The notes: generated from the letters alone by a model not told the origin. Positions 44,120 through 53,655 are shown, numbered from the stretch's first letter. The stretch: DNA of 64,000 nucleotides from Candidatus Poribacteria bacterium (GCA_022827185.1 JAJDTM010000010.1:1-64000), one strand, 5' to 3'. Numbers and translations: made by a program.

Positions 44120-45595
44120 ATGCTTTGGACGCTGATTCGACATGAACTCTTAATGAATTTAATGACGTTCCGCTTTTTGGTTACGGTTATTGCGTCTATG
44201 GCACTTGTCCTTGCGGGGAGCATCGTCTTAACGGACAATTATGAGCGGAGACTCGCGAGTTACAATGAAGATTTCCAGAGACACCAAGAAGGGAACTTTA
44301 GCGGAAAAACGTATTCATCTTTCATGCCGCGTCTTGACAGAGCGCCCAATCCATTGAGTGTCTTTAATCAAGGACTTGACAAGCGCGCGAAGAACTCCCT
44401 CCAAATCAAGATTGGAGAGGTCCCTTTCTTATGGGGTGATGTCAACCGTAACACAGGTTTCAGTAATCCTTTTCGCTATCTGCTCGCCGATATAGATTTG
44501 GTATCTGTCTTCCAAATCCTTTTCAGCCTCCTCGCTCTGGTTTTCGCTTACGATGCAATAGCCGGCGACCGCGAGAATGGTACATTACGCCTAATTCTTG
44601 TCAATCCTGTCGGACGCGGGTTGGTTGTATTGACAAAGTATTTGGGTGCCATGTTATGCCTTACCCTCCCATTACTGATGAGTTTCCTGTTGGCTTTGCT
44701 GCTGCAACTACAATCTAATGCCATCCATTATGGTGCCGACGGCTTCCTCCGGGTTGGTGGTATCTTTCTCACAACAGTCATCTATACCTCTACATTTTAT
44801 CTCATCGGATTGTTTATCTCCAGCGTGATTCACCGTCCAGCAACATCCCTTATCGTTTCAATGTTTATTTGGGTGACGTTGACATTGCTCTATCCGAACG
44901 TGAGCCTATTCCTCGTCAACCGTTTCATTGATACAGAAGAAAGGGTAACACAAGCGAATCAAGCAATTGACCAAATCTTGGAACAATTCTATTGGGCTGA
45001 AGAAGCCCCTGGGGATCCGTTTGAGAACCCGCCATTACTAAAGGGCAGCAAATCAGGTGGTGGGAGTTCCAGTTACACGCATCTAAAGAAAAATATTACA
45101 TTCATTCCAGACGCGTCGGAAATCCATGTCCCAACGGTTAAAGCCTATTTCCAAGAACTAACGTCTGGACGGCTTCGGACCGCTGGTACAGTCTGGCGGA
45201 TACGCGAGGAGGCCTTTTCTGAAACCTATATTCGTAAATCAAATATCGCCCGAAACGCACTCCGATTCTCACCCACAGGCTTATATCATCTCTCAACAGA
45301 AGCGTGGGCAGGGACGGGGCTCGCGAGAGTGGAAGACTTTTTTAAAGCGGGACGACAGTATAGGGAAACAATATTGGACTATTTCTACGATAAAAAGGCA
45401 TTCAGTTCACGGCAATGGTTTGCGAGTGATAAAGGGGCCGTCCGATGGGATGATATTCCACGATTCTCTTATCAACCACCGAGTGTCCTTGAAGATGCCA
45501 GTAACCGCGCGCTCCGCGACCTACTTCTACTTTTCCTTTTCAGTCCAATACTACTTATGATTACCTTCGCAGTTTTCAGTCGGCAGGAGGTCTGA
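44120..45595 (+). CDS. ABC-2 type permease subunit A
   Basis: 491 residues. One N-terminal membrane segment (FLVTVIASMALVLAGSIVL), a large external loop (about 45-125), then a group of membrane segments beginning VSVFQILFSLLALVFAYDAIAGDRENGTLRLILVNPVGR. That is the ABC-2 permease signature in which the loop contacts the ATPase. A second external domain (about 270-440) and a C-terminal anchor follow. The layout with two extracytoplasmic domains resembles the DUF3526-type ABC-2 permeases. One base separates it from the next gene. No ATPase is encoded adjacently. Confidence 0.75.
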   Translation: MLWTLIRHELLMNLMTFRFLVTVIASMALVLAGSIVLTDNYERRLASYNEDFQRHQEGNFSGKTYSSFMPRLDRAPNPLSVFNQGLDKRAKNSLQIKIGEVPFLWGDVNRNTGFSNPFRYLLADIDLVSVFQILFSLLALVFAYDAIAGDRENGTLRLILVNPVGRGLVVLTKYLGAMLCLTLPLLMSFLLALLLQLQSNAIHYGADGFLRVGGIFLTTVIYTSTFYLIGLFISSVIHRPATSLIVSMFIWVTLTLLYPNVSLFLVNRFIDTEERVTQANQAIDQILEQFYWAEEAPGDPFENPPLLKGSKSGGGSSSYTHLKKNITFIPDASEIHVPTVKAYFQELTSGRLRTAGTVWRIREEAFSETYIRKSNIARNALRFSPTGLYHLSTEAWAGTGLARVEDFFKAGRQYRETILDYFYDKKAFSSRQWFASDKGAVRWDDIPRFSYQPPSVLEDASNRALRDLLLLFLFSPILLMITFAVFSRQEV

Positions 45596-45596
45596 G

Positions 45597-47048
45597 ATGC
45601 TTTGGCATATTGTGAAACGAGAATTGTTTGAGCAAGTCAATAGTCTCCGTTTCGCACTCGCGATGCTGCTCACTGTTTTTTTAATGCTTGTCAACGCCGT
45701 AGGGCACATTGATGAATATAAAGTACGACAAGCAGAATATGGAAAGCAGGTTTCAGCGTACTCGGCAAGACTCGAACAGAATAGTAATAATCTTTATAAA
45801 CTCGTTTTAGGCGGTCCTGGGGAACTTTATAAGAAACCTTCACCACTCTCTTTCTGTGCGTACGGCAGTGAAAATAATCTGCCGAAATTTGCATCAGGGA
45901 AGCAAGCAGGATGGGGATGGAACGCGGGCATAATAGACGGCAACACTTATAACGTCTCCGGTATCTGGCGGCTGAAATATAGCGGATTTCCACCCATAAA
46001 AGCGAAAGATATGTTCCCAGTCTTCTTAAAAATTGACTGGATTCTCATTATCTCCAGTGTCCTTAGTTTTCTCGCGCTCGTGTTTACGTTTGACGCGATT
46101 TCTGGTGAAGTGGAACATGGCACCCTCCGATTGACGTTATCCAATGCTGTTGCGCGTCGGACAGTACTCACCGGTAAATTCTTAAGCTGTCTGATCAGTC
46201 TTGGTACTGTTTTTATGAGCGGTGTGCTGGTTAACCTTCTGTTACTCTATCTCTCTGGAGTGCTTCAACTCAATGCCCAAGAATGGAGCAGAATCGGTGG
46301 TATTTTCGTTGTGGGTTTAATGTATCTCTCTGTCTTTATCGCCTTAGGGTTTCTTATATCCACGCTTGTTAACAACGCTTCAACGAGTCTTGTAATTCTG
46401 CTGCTGATATGGGTAATTTGGGTTGTTCTTGTGCCGTCAATGCTTGGAACAATTATGAGTGGGTTGAACCAGCCATCAATCCGTCGGGGTCCGAGTCCAG
46501 TATATTTCAGTCGTAGTGGACTCAAGGAACGCTACATAGCACGCGGATTAGAAGCCGAAGCCCCAACTCGTGAACGTCCACCGACACCGGCAACACGACT
46601 CTGGGCTGAGTTTCTAAACGAGGAGACAAGAGAAAGCGCGAGGTTACACAGAGCATACTTAAACGCACAAATAGACCAGATTCAGATTGCGAGAGAGTTC
46701 AACCGTATCTCACCGACAGCGATTGTGCAGTACGCCATTGAATCTCTCGCCGGGACGGGGTTTCAAAGACATCTGAATTTCTTAAAAAACACCGAAAACT
46801 ATGGAGATGCCTTCAACGATTTCCTCATCTCCGCTGACCGAGCGGATCCCGACAGTCCACACGTCCCTTTCGTTAGGGAAGGTATGTCGGATAAACCTGT
46901 TTCTTTTGAGAGTATTCCCAAATTTCAGGATCGAGTGCGGTTAGGAGAGGCATTCAAAGGCGCGATACTCGATATAGCACTGTTGGTACTCTTCTTCGCT
47001 GTGCTATTCGCGACGGCGCACGTCTCCTTCCAGCGCAAGGAGATATAA
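45597..47048 (+). CDS. ABC-2 type permease subunit B
   Basis: 483 residues, paralogous to the previous gene, with the same plan: an N-terminal segment (FALAMLLTVFLMLVNAVGHI), an external domain, and ILIISSVLSFLALVFTFDAISGEVEHGTLRLTLSNAVARR. The two probably form a heterodimeric permease. The ribosome site of this gene (GGCAGGAGGTCTG) lies inside the end of the previous one, so translation is coupled. It is convergent with the dimethylformamidase-like gene with ten bases between them. Substrate unknown; complexes of this type can also extract or remodel envelope proteins. Confidence 0.75.
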   Translation: MLWHIVKRELFEQVNSLRFALAMLLTVFLMLVNAVGHIDEYKVRQAEYGKQVSAYSARLEQNSNNLYKLVLGGPGELYKKPSPLSFCAYGSENNLPKFASGKQAGWGWNAGIIDGNTYNVSGIWRLKYSGFPPIKAKDMFPVFLKIDWILIISSVLSFLALVFTFDAISGEVEHGTLRLTLSNAVARRTVLTGKFLSCLISLGTVFMSGVLVNLLLLYLSGVLQLNAQEWSRIGGIFVVGLMYLSVFIALGFLISTLVNNASTSLVILLLIWVIWVVLVPSMLGTIMSGLNQPSIRRGPSPVYFSRSGLKERYIARGLEAEAPTRERPPTPATRLWAEFLNEETRESARLHRAYLNAQIDQIQIAREFNRISPTAIVQYAIESLAGTGFQRHLNFLKNTENYGDAFNDFLISADRADPDSPHVPFVREGMSDKPVSFESIPKFQDRVRLGEAFKGAILDIALLVLFFAVLFATAHVSFQRKEI

Positions 47049-47058
47049 TCACATGCGT

Positions 47059-48432
47059 TTATTCTGAAAGTCGGCGCAGAACGTTATGCGTAATCCGTTC
47101 AACGACAGCATCGCCACCCGCTAACCCGTGCGACCAGTCGGTTGTGGCGGCAGTAAAGACCGTTCCGCCTTGTGTATAGATACCCATCGTTGCGGCACCC
47201 GTTCTGCCTCTTTCCCAACGCTCATACCATTCACAATCATCAGGGTGCCAACGGACAGGTGCAGTCGCAAGGATTGTGAAACTTTCAGGCGTGCCGTCTT
47301 GATAGGTCGGTACTGGCAAACCGTTCTCAAGGGTCCACTCGCATCCGTCACATTCATAGCCGACAATGGTGTTTGCGCCACCAAAAGTATCATCTCGCGC
47401 GAGATCTGTCCCTTCAAACACCCAATGTTCCGGACGATGGGCTGTGTATTCGCCTGCACCATCCATAAACTGACCGTGGCTTAAGTGATAACCGCCTTGC
47501 AGGAAACCTACGCCAGTCAACTGGTTTTCAGGACGATCCACCAGATAGTGGCTCCAGAGGGTGCTGAGGGTACTGTGGTCATCAGTTTTGTAGACTGGAT
47601 CTTGATTGTAGGTTTGCTTCCAGCAGACGAGAGCTCTACCATCGTCTTCAGAACGCACCTGCCAGCAGACGGAATTCCCGCTGAAGAAGGCAGCGTTTCC
47701 GCCATTCGCGATAAACGCCTCAAGATTATCGCGCATCGGCGCGGACCAGTATTCATCGTGTCCGACGCTTAGCACAAGTTTGTAATGTTCCAACATCTCA
47801 GGATGGAATTCCAGATCGCTATTTGCGGCATAATCCAGCGTATATCCATTCTGTTCCGCCCAAACAACAAAAGCCGCCTCCCAGTTACTGAAGATGCCGC
47901 GAGTGGGTCGGTTAAACGAGACGCGGTTCCCCTGTATCTTACTTGCGCCGTGATACCCGTAGAGACTAAAACCGCCCCAATTGTTGTAAGCGTTATAGGT
48001 ATTGGTAGAAAGTTGAAGCAGCATCGGGGTGTTTGCCCCCGGCTTCGCAGGACGCACAATGAAAAACAGCGTGCTTTCGGCAGTCCGGTGGTTTCTATAG
48101 ATGGTATCACCGCCGCCGTCTGCAGTGCGGAATGTGCCTTCATAATAGCCGCTCTGCCACGTTTCAGGCACTTCAAGTGTGAAAGAAGCGGGCCACCCAC
48201 ATCCCTGCGATGACGCATCTGCCGGAATTGGATGCGCTTCACCGGGCAGATCCGCTTGGCTCCAAACAACCTCGCGCGTCGCACCGATACGCGCAATCTC
48301 GAGCGAGTAGCTGCCTGCACTCGTTGAAACGTTGAATGCTATTTCTTCACCGGGTGCGTAACTGAGTTGATCTGTGTATCCGTCAATATAGAGCGGTCTA
48401 ATACGGTTTTCGGTCTGTGTTAAAGTTGCCAT
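47059..48432 (-). CDS. N,N-dimethylformamidase beta-subunit-like protein
   Basis: 457 residues from ATG 48432, where AAAGGAGAAGGCACG gives a strong ribosome site; the upstream in-frame extension to 48483 is not needed. An N-terminal Ig-like domain (about 5-110; YTDQLSYAPGEEIAFNVST, WQSGYYEGTF) is followed by the DMFase-like C-terminal domain (TNTYNAYNNWGGFSLYG, LVLSVGHDEYWSAPMRDNLEAFIANGGNAAFFSGN). No signal peptide. Known DMFase hydrolyses N,N-dimethylformamide with a mononuclear iron, but most family members are untested, so the amide substrate here is unknown. Several Cys in the middle (CDGCEW) are unusual. Confidence 0.75.
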   Translation of the reverse strand: MATLTQTENRIRPLYIDGYTDQLSYAPGEEIAFNVSTSAGSYSLEIARIGATREVVWSQADLPGEAHPIPADASSQGCGWPASFTLEVPETWQSGYYEGTFRTADGGGDTIYRNHRTAESTLFFIVRPAKPGANTPMLLQLSTNTYNAYNNWGGFSLYGYHGASKIQGNRVSFNRPTRGIFSNWEAAFVVWAEQNGYTLDYAANSDLEFHPEMLEHYKLVLSVGHDEYWSAPMRDNLEAFIANGGNAAFFSGNSVCWQVRSEDDGRALVCWKQTYNQDPVYKTDDHSTLSTLWSHYLVDRPENQLTGVGFLQGGYHLSHGQFMDGAGEYTAHRPEHWVFEGTDLARDDTFGGANTIVGYECDGCEWTLENGLPVPTYQDGTPESFTILATAPVRWHPDDCEWYERWERGRTGAATMGIYTQGGTVFTAATTDWSHGLAGGDAVVERITHNVLRRLSE

Positions 48433-48503
48433 CGTGCCTTCTCCTTTGATGTATGGCGGATCATCTACCAAACGAAATCCCAACGCGATCGTGGCTATTT
48501 TCT

Positions 48504-48532
48504 TTGACTCTTTTTGCCAGATATGCTATTAT
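48504..48532 (+). promoter_or_regulatory. Sigma-70 promoter of the PhyH/sugar-acid operon
   Basis: TTGACT (48504-48509), 17-base spacer, TGC-TATTAT (-10 at 48527-48532) with an extended -10 TG. Predicted start near 48539, about 60 bases before ATG 48598. Confidence 0.65.
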
Positions 48533-48597
48533 TTTACAATCTTTTCTACTTTTGTCATCTTAATTCTCAAAATTGTCTAAATGTTAGAGCCGAAAAC

Positions 48598-49455
48598 ATG
48601 AAAAATGATCAAAAACAGGTAACCCCACTATCGCCTGAACAGATGGATCAGTGGGAAAACGATGGATATTTATTGCTAAAAAACGTTGTCCCGGAGTCTG
48701 CTATCAACGGGGTGCGCGACAGTTTCGCCCGTGTCGTGGACGGTATAATTCGCGAGTTGAAAGAAGACGGGATTATTGAAGATGAAGGGTTAGAACTTCC
48801 CTTTGAAACACGATTTTCACAAGTCGCTGGTGAGCATGCCAACCGTTTTGGTCGTTCTTGGCGTAACCAAGTTGCGACCCCTGAAATCTTCGAGATACAT
48901 CACGCGCCGCCACTTGTCGACGCAATCGGCCAACTCACAGGTACAGATGTCATCGGGCACCCTGTCTTCAACGCACGTCCGAAACTTCCCGGTCAACAAT
49001 TGACTGTTGTCCCGTGGCATCAAGATAGCGGTTATTTCGGCACGGTCAGCGAAAGTTCGCTCATCCCGACTGCATGGATACCGCTGGTACCGGTAGACGA
49101 GGCCAATGGGTGTCTACAAGTGGTTGCGGGTTCACATCGGTTAGGTGTGGTCAATCATCACACAGAAGAACGGGAAGGTAAGTTTCTTGAGGTGATGGAC
49201 GAACTTATTGAAGATTCCCGCATTGTGACGTGCCCAATGGAATTAGGGGATGCGTTAGTATTCCACAATCTGACGTTCCACCGATCACTACCGCATACCA
49301 CAAGTGAAGTCGTCCGTTGGGCGATTGACATCCGCTATCTCCGTGACGGTGACCATCCTGGCACAATCTACTGGGGAGATCCCGATTTTAAGTGGGTCAT
49401 CCGTAGTGAGACGCAACCGGTAACACCTGTAGAGCAGTGGCTCGAAATGTGGTAG
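48598..49455 (+). CDS. Phytanoyl-CoA dioxygenase (PhyH) family oxygenase
   Basis: 285 residues from ATG 48598. The longer frame to 48514 would run through the -10 box, so it is rejected. Facial triad: His and Asp in VVPWHQDSGYFG and a distal His in VFHNLTFHRSLPH. The NGCLQVVAGSHRLG block and a C-terminal RWAIDIRY with Arg for 2-oxoglutarate also fit. Only about 30 percent like the enzyme at 21647, so not a recent duplicate. Four bases separate it from the dehydrogenase gene, and it probably opens a four-gene operon that handles a sugar acid or similar polar metabolite. Confidence 0.87.
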   Translation: MKNDQKQVTPLSPEQMDQWENDGYLLLKNVVPESAINGVRDSFARVVDGIIRELKEDGIIEDEGLELPFETRFSQVAGEHANRFGRSWRNQVATPEIFEIHHAPPLVDAIGQLTGTDVIGHPVFNARPKLPGQQLTVVPWHQDSGYFGTVSESSLIPTAWIPLVPVDEANGCLQVVAGSHRLGVVNHHTEEREGKFLEVMDELIEDSRIVTCPMELGDALVFHNLTFHRSLPHTTSEVVRWAIDIRYLRDGDHPGTIYWGDPDFKWVIRSETQPVTPVEQWLEMW

Positions 49456-49459
49456 AACT

Positions 49460-50464
49460 ATGATACGTGTGCCTTTTGAAACTTTACGAGACGAATTTTA
49501 TCGTGTACTCGCTTCGGTCGGTTTTGCTGATGAGCGAGCGGTGTTATGTGCGCGACTTTTCGCCGAAAATCAGCGCGATGGTGTGTATTCACATGGACTT
49601 AACCGCTTCCCCGGATTCGTCGCTGGATTGGAAAGCAAACAGATTAAGTTCCGAGCGCAACCGGAGAAAATCGAGGGTTTCGGTGCATTAGAACGGTGGG
49701 ACGGTAAGATGGGGGTAGGTCTCGTCAACGCCTACATTTGTATGCAGCGTGCAACGGAACTCGCCAAAGTACACGGCATCGGATGCATTGGACTTTCAAA
49801 CACAAACCACTGGATGCGCGGCGGTGCCTACGCCTTACAAGCCGCGGAAGCCGGATATATCGGTATCTGCTGGACGAATACGACTCGGCTCATGCCGCCG
49901 TGGGGTTCCGTGGAAAAAAAGATCGGGAACAATCCGATGGCGATTGCCGTGCCACGGGAAGAGGGGCACATTCTGCTTGACATGGCGATGAGTCAGTACT
50001 CGAACGGGAAATTAGAAGTCCTAAAGCTGCAGGAAAAAGAATTGCCACTACCCGGTGGATATGACACGAATGGAGAACTAACGGTTGACCCCGGCGAGAT
50101 CCTTGATTCCAAAAGAGCACTTCCAATCGGCTATTGGAAAGGATCCGGGTTAGCATTGGTGCTTGACACGATGGCATCCGTGATTTCGGGTGGACAAGCC
50201 ACACACGAAATCGGAAAGCAGAATTCAGAATACGCGGTTTCTCAAGTATATATTGCTATTAATGCCACAGGTTTAATGGGACAAGCGATATTGGATGAAA
50301 CAGTCGCAGCGATTATCAACGATTTCCATACCGCTACGCCCTTAGATGAAAAGGAAAGCGTCAGGTATCCGGGGGAAGGCATGCTAAGGACACGACAGGA
50401 AAGTCTTGAAAAAGGGGTACTTGTGGACGAGACGCAATGGCAGGCGTTATTGGAGATGCGTTAA
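49460..50464 (+). CDS. dlgD: Malate/lactate dehydrogenase-2 family, 2,3-diketo-L-gulonate reductase-like
   Basis: 334 residues. The sequence follows E. coli YiaK closely at key places: GVYSHGLNRFPGFVAGLE (active-site His), NHWMRGGAYALQAAEAGYIGICWTN, MPPWGSVEKKIGNNPMAIAVP, LPIGYWKGSGLALVLD. YiaK reduces 2,3-diketo-L-gulonate to 3-dehydro-L-gulonate with NADH. The same reaction or a close one on a 2-keto sugar acid is likely. It sits between PhyH and Gfo/Idh/MocA genes and about 30 bases before the latter. Confidence 0.82.
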   Translation: MIRVPFETLRDEFYRVLASVGFADERAVLCARLFAENQRDGVYSHGLNRFPGFVAGLESKQIKFRAQPEKIEGFGALERWDGKMGVGLVNAYICMQRATELAKVHGIGCIGLSNTNHWMRGGAYALQAAEAGYIGICWTNTTRLMPPWGSVEKKIGNNPMAIAVPREEGHILLDMAMSQYSNGKLEVLKLQEKELPLPGGYDTNGELTVDPGEILDSKRALPIGYWKGSGLALVLDTMASVISGGQATHEIGKQNSEYAVSQVYIAINATGLMGQAILDETVAAIINDFHTATPLDEKESVRYPGEGMLRTRQESLEKGVLVDETQWQALLEMR

Positions 50465-50495
50465 ATATGTGTAGACCGAATTTGGGGGATAATTA

Positions 50496-51623
50496 ATGAC
50501 ATTACGGACAGGGATTGTCGGTTGCGGGGGGATTAGTAAAAGCCACGCCACAGCACACGCGAATCTTGAGAATGTTGACCTCGTCGCAATGTGCGACATC
50601 AATCGCGATGCCCTCAATAACCGTGCCGATGAATACGGTGTTTCAAAACGATACACTGACTATGCGGAAATGTTCGCACGCGAAGCACTTGATCTCGTAA
50701 GTGTATGTACGCATGCCCCGCTACACGCACCCATTGCGATTGCTGCCGCACAAGCGGGTATCCATGTTTTATCTGAGAAACCGTTGTCTGTTGATTTGGA
50801 AACAGCAGACCAGATGCTTGCCGCATGTCGTGAGGCGGGGGTGCATTTGGCAGTCAGCCATCAATTCCGATTTACACCGCTTTTCCGGCGCGCGAAAGCC
50901 TTGATTGATGAAGGCAAAATTGGTGAACTCCGTTCAATTCGAGAAGTCGGTAAAGGACGCGAAGCCGGATTTGAACTGATGGAAATGGGGGTTCACTACT
51001 TTGACGAGATGGATTTCTTCTTAGATGGCGTCTCTTGGATTCAAGCGCATATTACCTATCAGGGACACGATGTGGCGGAAGCAGATATTATGCACAGCAG
51101 TGAATTGTGCAAAACCGACCGACGCGATAACGGCATCGTCGCTGGAGATACAATGCTTGTGCATATCGGTGGGGCACAGGGTGCTTACGGTATTATGGAA
51201 CTTTATTGCCGCGAACCCAGGCACGGGTGGATGATGGGACCACATCTGCTCGGATCAGAAGGACAATTAATGATAAAACCGAACCCAGATACAGGTATAG
51301 ATGAAATGTGGTACTGTCCCTTTGATGTTTCGTTTGCAGCACATACACCCGCGTGGGAACGGATAGAACTTGACGCGTCAGCATTTTTTATCTCTGGAAA
51401 AGCGTGGCACTCTCGCCATACGATCTGGAGTGCGAAAAATATGCGAGACGCAATTCTTAATGGAAATCAACCAGAACTCGGCGGTCGCAATGCACTTACA
51501 TCGCTTGAGTGTGTAAGCGCAACCTACGCTTCTCATTTCAGTGGACAAAAGGTGCAACTGCCGTTAAAGGAGCGGAGCCATCCGCTTGCAAAACGTCTTA
51601 ATACAGGAGCAAAAACTGGATGA
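50496..51623 (+). CDS. Gfo/Idh/MocA family oxidoreductase
   Basis: 375 residues. NAD(P) motif GIVGCGGISKSHATAH at the N terminus, the EKPLSVDLETADQM block carrying the Lys of the family (LSEKP), and the C-terminal alpha/beta domain with GVHYFDEMDFFLDG containing the catalytic His region. Typical substrates are sugars, inositols and sugar acids. Its stop overlaps the next start (ATGA), giving tight coupling to the FAH-family hydrolase. Confidence 0.85.
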   Translation: MTLRTGIVGCGGISKSHATAHANLENVDLVAMCDINRDALNNRADEYGVSKRYTDYAEMFAREALDLVSVCTHAPLHAPIAIAAAQAGIHVLSEKPLSVDLETADQMLAACREAGVHLAVSHQFRFTPLFRRAKALIDEGKIGELRSIREVGKGREAGFELMEMGVHYFDEMDFFLDGVSWIQAHITYQGHDVAEADIMHSSELCKTDRRDNGIVAGDTMLVHIGGAQGAYGIMELYCREPRHGWMMGPHLLGSEGQLMIKPNPDTGIDEMWYCPFDVSFAAHTPAWERIELDASAFFISGKAWHSRHTIWSAKNMRDAILNGNQPELGGRNALTSLECVSATYASHFSGQKVQLPLKERSHPLAKRLNTGAKTG

Positions 51624-52468
51624 AATTTGCATTCTTTAATGACTACCAACTCGGTGTAATCACAGAGGGTGGGATTGTTGACATCAGCGATGCACTCAGT
51701 GGTATTTCATATCATACGCCGCAAGAACAGATACGAATGGTGATTGAAGACTTTGATGATCTGCGTTCAGCAATAGCGGATGCCGCTGAAAACGGAACTG
51801 CTACACCTTTAGACAGTGTGAGTTTCAAAGCACCATTACCGCGTCCAGGTCAATTGGTATGTCTTGCGGGCAATTACATTGAGCCGGACAGCCCGTCCCG
51901 CGGCGAGTTCAATGCCTTTCTGAAGTCGCCAACCGGCATCGTTGCTACAAAAGATACAGTGGAACTGCCCGAGGCAGATGTCACTGTATTCCACTTTGAA
52001 CCCGAATTAGCAATAGTTATCGGCAAAACGGCGAAGCATCTCTCCGAAGAAAATGCGCTTGACTGTGTATTCGGTTACACGCATTTCATTGACGTGTCTG
52101 CCCGAGGTTTACCCGGAGGGTTCTTCTTAGGAAAAAGTTGGCACACGTTTGCACCCATGGGACCTGCACTGGTCACCGCCGACGAGGTGACTGATGGGAA
52201 CGCGCTTGGCGTGAAACTTTGGATTAATGATCGCTTACAACACGATTTCTCGACCAACTCTATGGCACGTTTTATCCCAGAGTTACTGGCAGAGGTGACG
52301 AATGTTGTAACGCTGGAACCGGGGGACGTTGTATCTACTGGCACACACCATGAAGCCCTTACCGCAGTTGGCGATGGGGATACGGTGAGATTGGCAATAG
52401 AAGGCTTCGGACCTGAACTCGCCGTTGCTGTCCGAGACCCATTAAAGCGGACAAGTTGGCGCGGTTAG
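51620..52468 (+). CDS. Fumarylacetoacetate hydrolase (FAH) family protein
   Basis: 282 residues. N-terminal cap (LGVITEGGIVDISDALSG) and the FAH core: LVCLAGNYIEPDSP, FHFEPELAIVIGK with the Glu-x-Glu metal pair, a downstream Asp in THFIDVSARG, and GDVVSTGTHHEAL near the end. Members cleave or hydrate 2-keto acids or sugar-acid-derived dicarbonyls (for example 2-keto-3-deoxy-L-fuconate type substrates). The context of dlgD-like and Gfo/Idh/MocA genes supports a sugar-acid route. It ends the operon. Confidence 0.82.
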   Translation: MKFAFFNDYQLGVITEGGIVDISDALSGISYHTPQEQIRMVIEDFDDLRSAIADAAENGTATPLDSVSFKAPLPRPGQLVCLAGNYIEPDSPSRGEFNAFLKSPTGIVATKDTVELPEADVTVFHFEPELAIVIGKTAKHLSEENALDCVFGYTHFIDVSARGLPGGFFLGKSWHTFAPMGPALVTADEVTDGNALGVKLWINDRLQHDFSTNSMARFIPELLAEVTNVVTLEPGDVVSTGTHHEALTAVGDGDTVRLAIEGFGPELAVAVRDPLKRTSWRG

Positions 52469-52509
52469 GTCTTTATAGCGTGTGTTTGCTGGTAAATTCG
52501 CAAAAAATG

Positions 52510-52572
52510 TTGACAACTTTACCCGTTTGTGTGTATAATAATTTAAGGTGTAATTTAGAGGTATCCCTCTAA
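52510..52572 (+). promoter_or_regulatory. Sigma-70 promoter with leader hairpin
   Basis: TTGACA (52510-52515), 18-base spacer, TATAAT (52534-52539), start near 52546. The leader opens with a perfect hairpin TTAGAGG (52555-52561)/CCTCTAA (52566-52572) with loop TATC, which could protect the mRNA 5' end. Drives the lipoprotein gene at 52638. Confidence 0.7.
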
Positions 52573-52637
52573 TCCAGGAAATCCTAAAGTCCGTGAGATC
52601 TAATGAGACCCTTTCCGATGATAAGGAGATCGAATTA

Positions 52638-53564
52638 ATGAGAAAACCCAGAAACATAGCCGTGCTGGCTATCCTTACGATTGTCTGCGCGTGGATGGTA
52701 GGCTGCGGCGGCTGTAATCCAGAACCGGTGCCGAGCGGGATGAGTCCTACGCAGGGACCCGAAACCGGCGGAACAACTGTCCAGATTACCGGCGAAAAAT
52801 TTGATATGAAAAACGGAGTAACCGTGATGTTTGGCGGCAAAAACGCCACGAGCGTGGCAGTTCCCAGTGAAACTCAAATTACGGCAGTGACACCCGGGGG
52901 CATGGCGGGAGAATCCGTCTCTGTTGTCATCACCAACAAAGGGAAACCCGAAGTACCGGTCACGCTCTCACAGCAGTTTACCTACACCGACGCAACACCA
53001 CCAACCGTGACGATGACCGAACCAACGGATGGTACAGTCATCTCCGAATATGAAGATTCGCTAAATGTAATGAATAGTCTGACCGTCTCGTTTAGTGAAC
53101 CCGTAGACAGCAACACCGTTTCGGTGAGTGTGGCGATCGCGAAAACCGAAGATTCGATGAGCGAACCGATGGACGCAATGCTCTCAGGCACAGTGAGCGG
53201 AACTGGCGATTCTGTGACGTTTACATCCGATATGCCGATGCGTGCAGGACGTATGTACACCGTTACTGTTTCTGGTGCCGCTGATATGGCAGGAAATGCG
53301 CTCGCAAGTCCACACAGTTTCAGTTTCAGTGTAACCAGTCCTGAAAAACTCGACAGATACCATGTACAGGAAGAGGACATTCAGGAAGAAAATGGCGAAG
53401 CAGCCCTCAAGCGCATCGCTGCACGTCCGGAAATCTACGATGATCCAGAGAAATGGGAACGGTTAGTTGCCGGCAATCAGGACGACTACATCTTTGACCG
53501 GACGAAATTGAGCGTCGGGCAATTTTTATGGATAAAACGTGGACCTGCCTGGGGCGATAAGTAA
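52638..53564 (+). CDS. Lipoprotein with IPT, Ig-like and LysM-like domains
   Basis: 308 residues from ATG 52638 (GATAAGGAGATCGAATTA). The lipobox is WMVGCGGC. Residues of about 33-115 are an IPT/TIG domain (MSPTQGPETGGTTVQITGEKF). Residues 120-230 are a bacterial Ig-like/SbsA-type domain (TVSFSEPVDSNTVSVSV, MRAGRMYTVTVSGAADMAGNAL). The last about 60 residues resemble a divergent LysM (YHVQEEDI, RPEIYDDPEKWERLVAGNQ, LSVGQFLWIKRG), suggesting contact with peptidoglycan. Envelope-located; structural role inferred. A strong terminator follows. Confidence 0.72.
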   Translation: MRKPRNIAVLAILTIVCAWMVGCGGCNPEPVPSGMSPTQGPETGGTTVQITGEKFDMKNGVTVMFGGKNATSVAVPSETQITAVTPGGMAGESVSVVITNKGKPEVPVTLSQQFTYTDATPPTVTMTEPTDGTVISEYEDSLNVMNSLTVSFSEPVDSNTVSVSVAIAKTEDSMSEPMDAMLSGTVSGTGDSVTFTSDMPMRAGRMYTVTVSGAADMAGNALASPHSFSFSVTSPEKLDRYHVQEEDIQEENGEAALKRIAARPEIYDDPEKWERLVAGNQDDYIFDRTKLSVGQFLWIKRGPAWGDK

Positions 53565-53587
53565 GCATATTCGTAATTAAAATAGAA

Positions 53588-53616
53588 AAGCCGTGTACGC
53601 GTGACACGGCTTTTTT
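53588..53616 (+). terminator. Rho-independent terminator
   Basis: Arms AAGCCGTGT (53588-53596) and ACACGGCTT (53604-53612), loop ACGCGTG, then TTTTATTG. Ends the lipoprotein transcript; the GH13 gene starts 40 bases later. Confidence 0.88.
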
Positions 53617-53655
53617 ATTGTCAAAACGCACACCACGAAACGGTAGAGGGACATC

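Noticed and set aside
47769..48320. 183-residue minus-strand ORF
   Set aside because: Shadow frame of the dimethylformamidase-like gene; basic, cysteine-scattered and without domain features.
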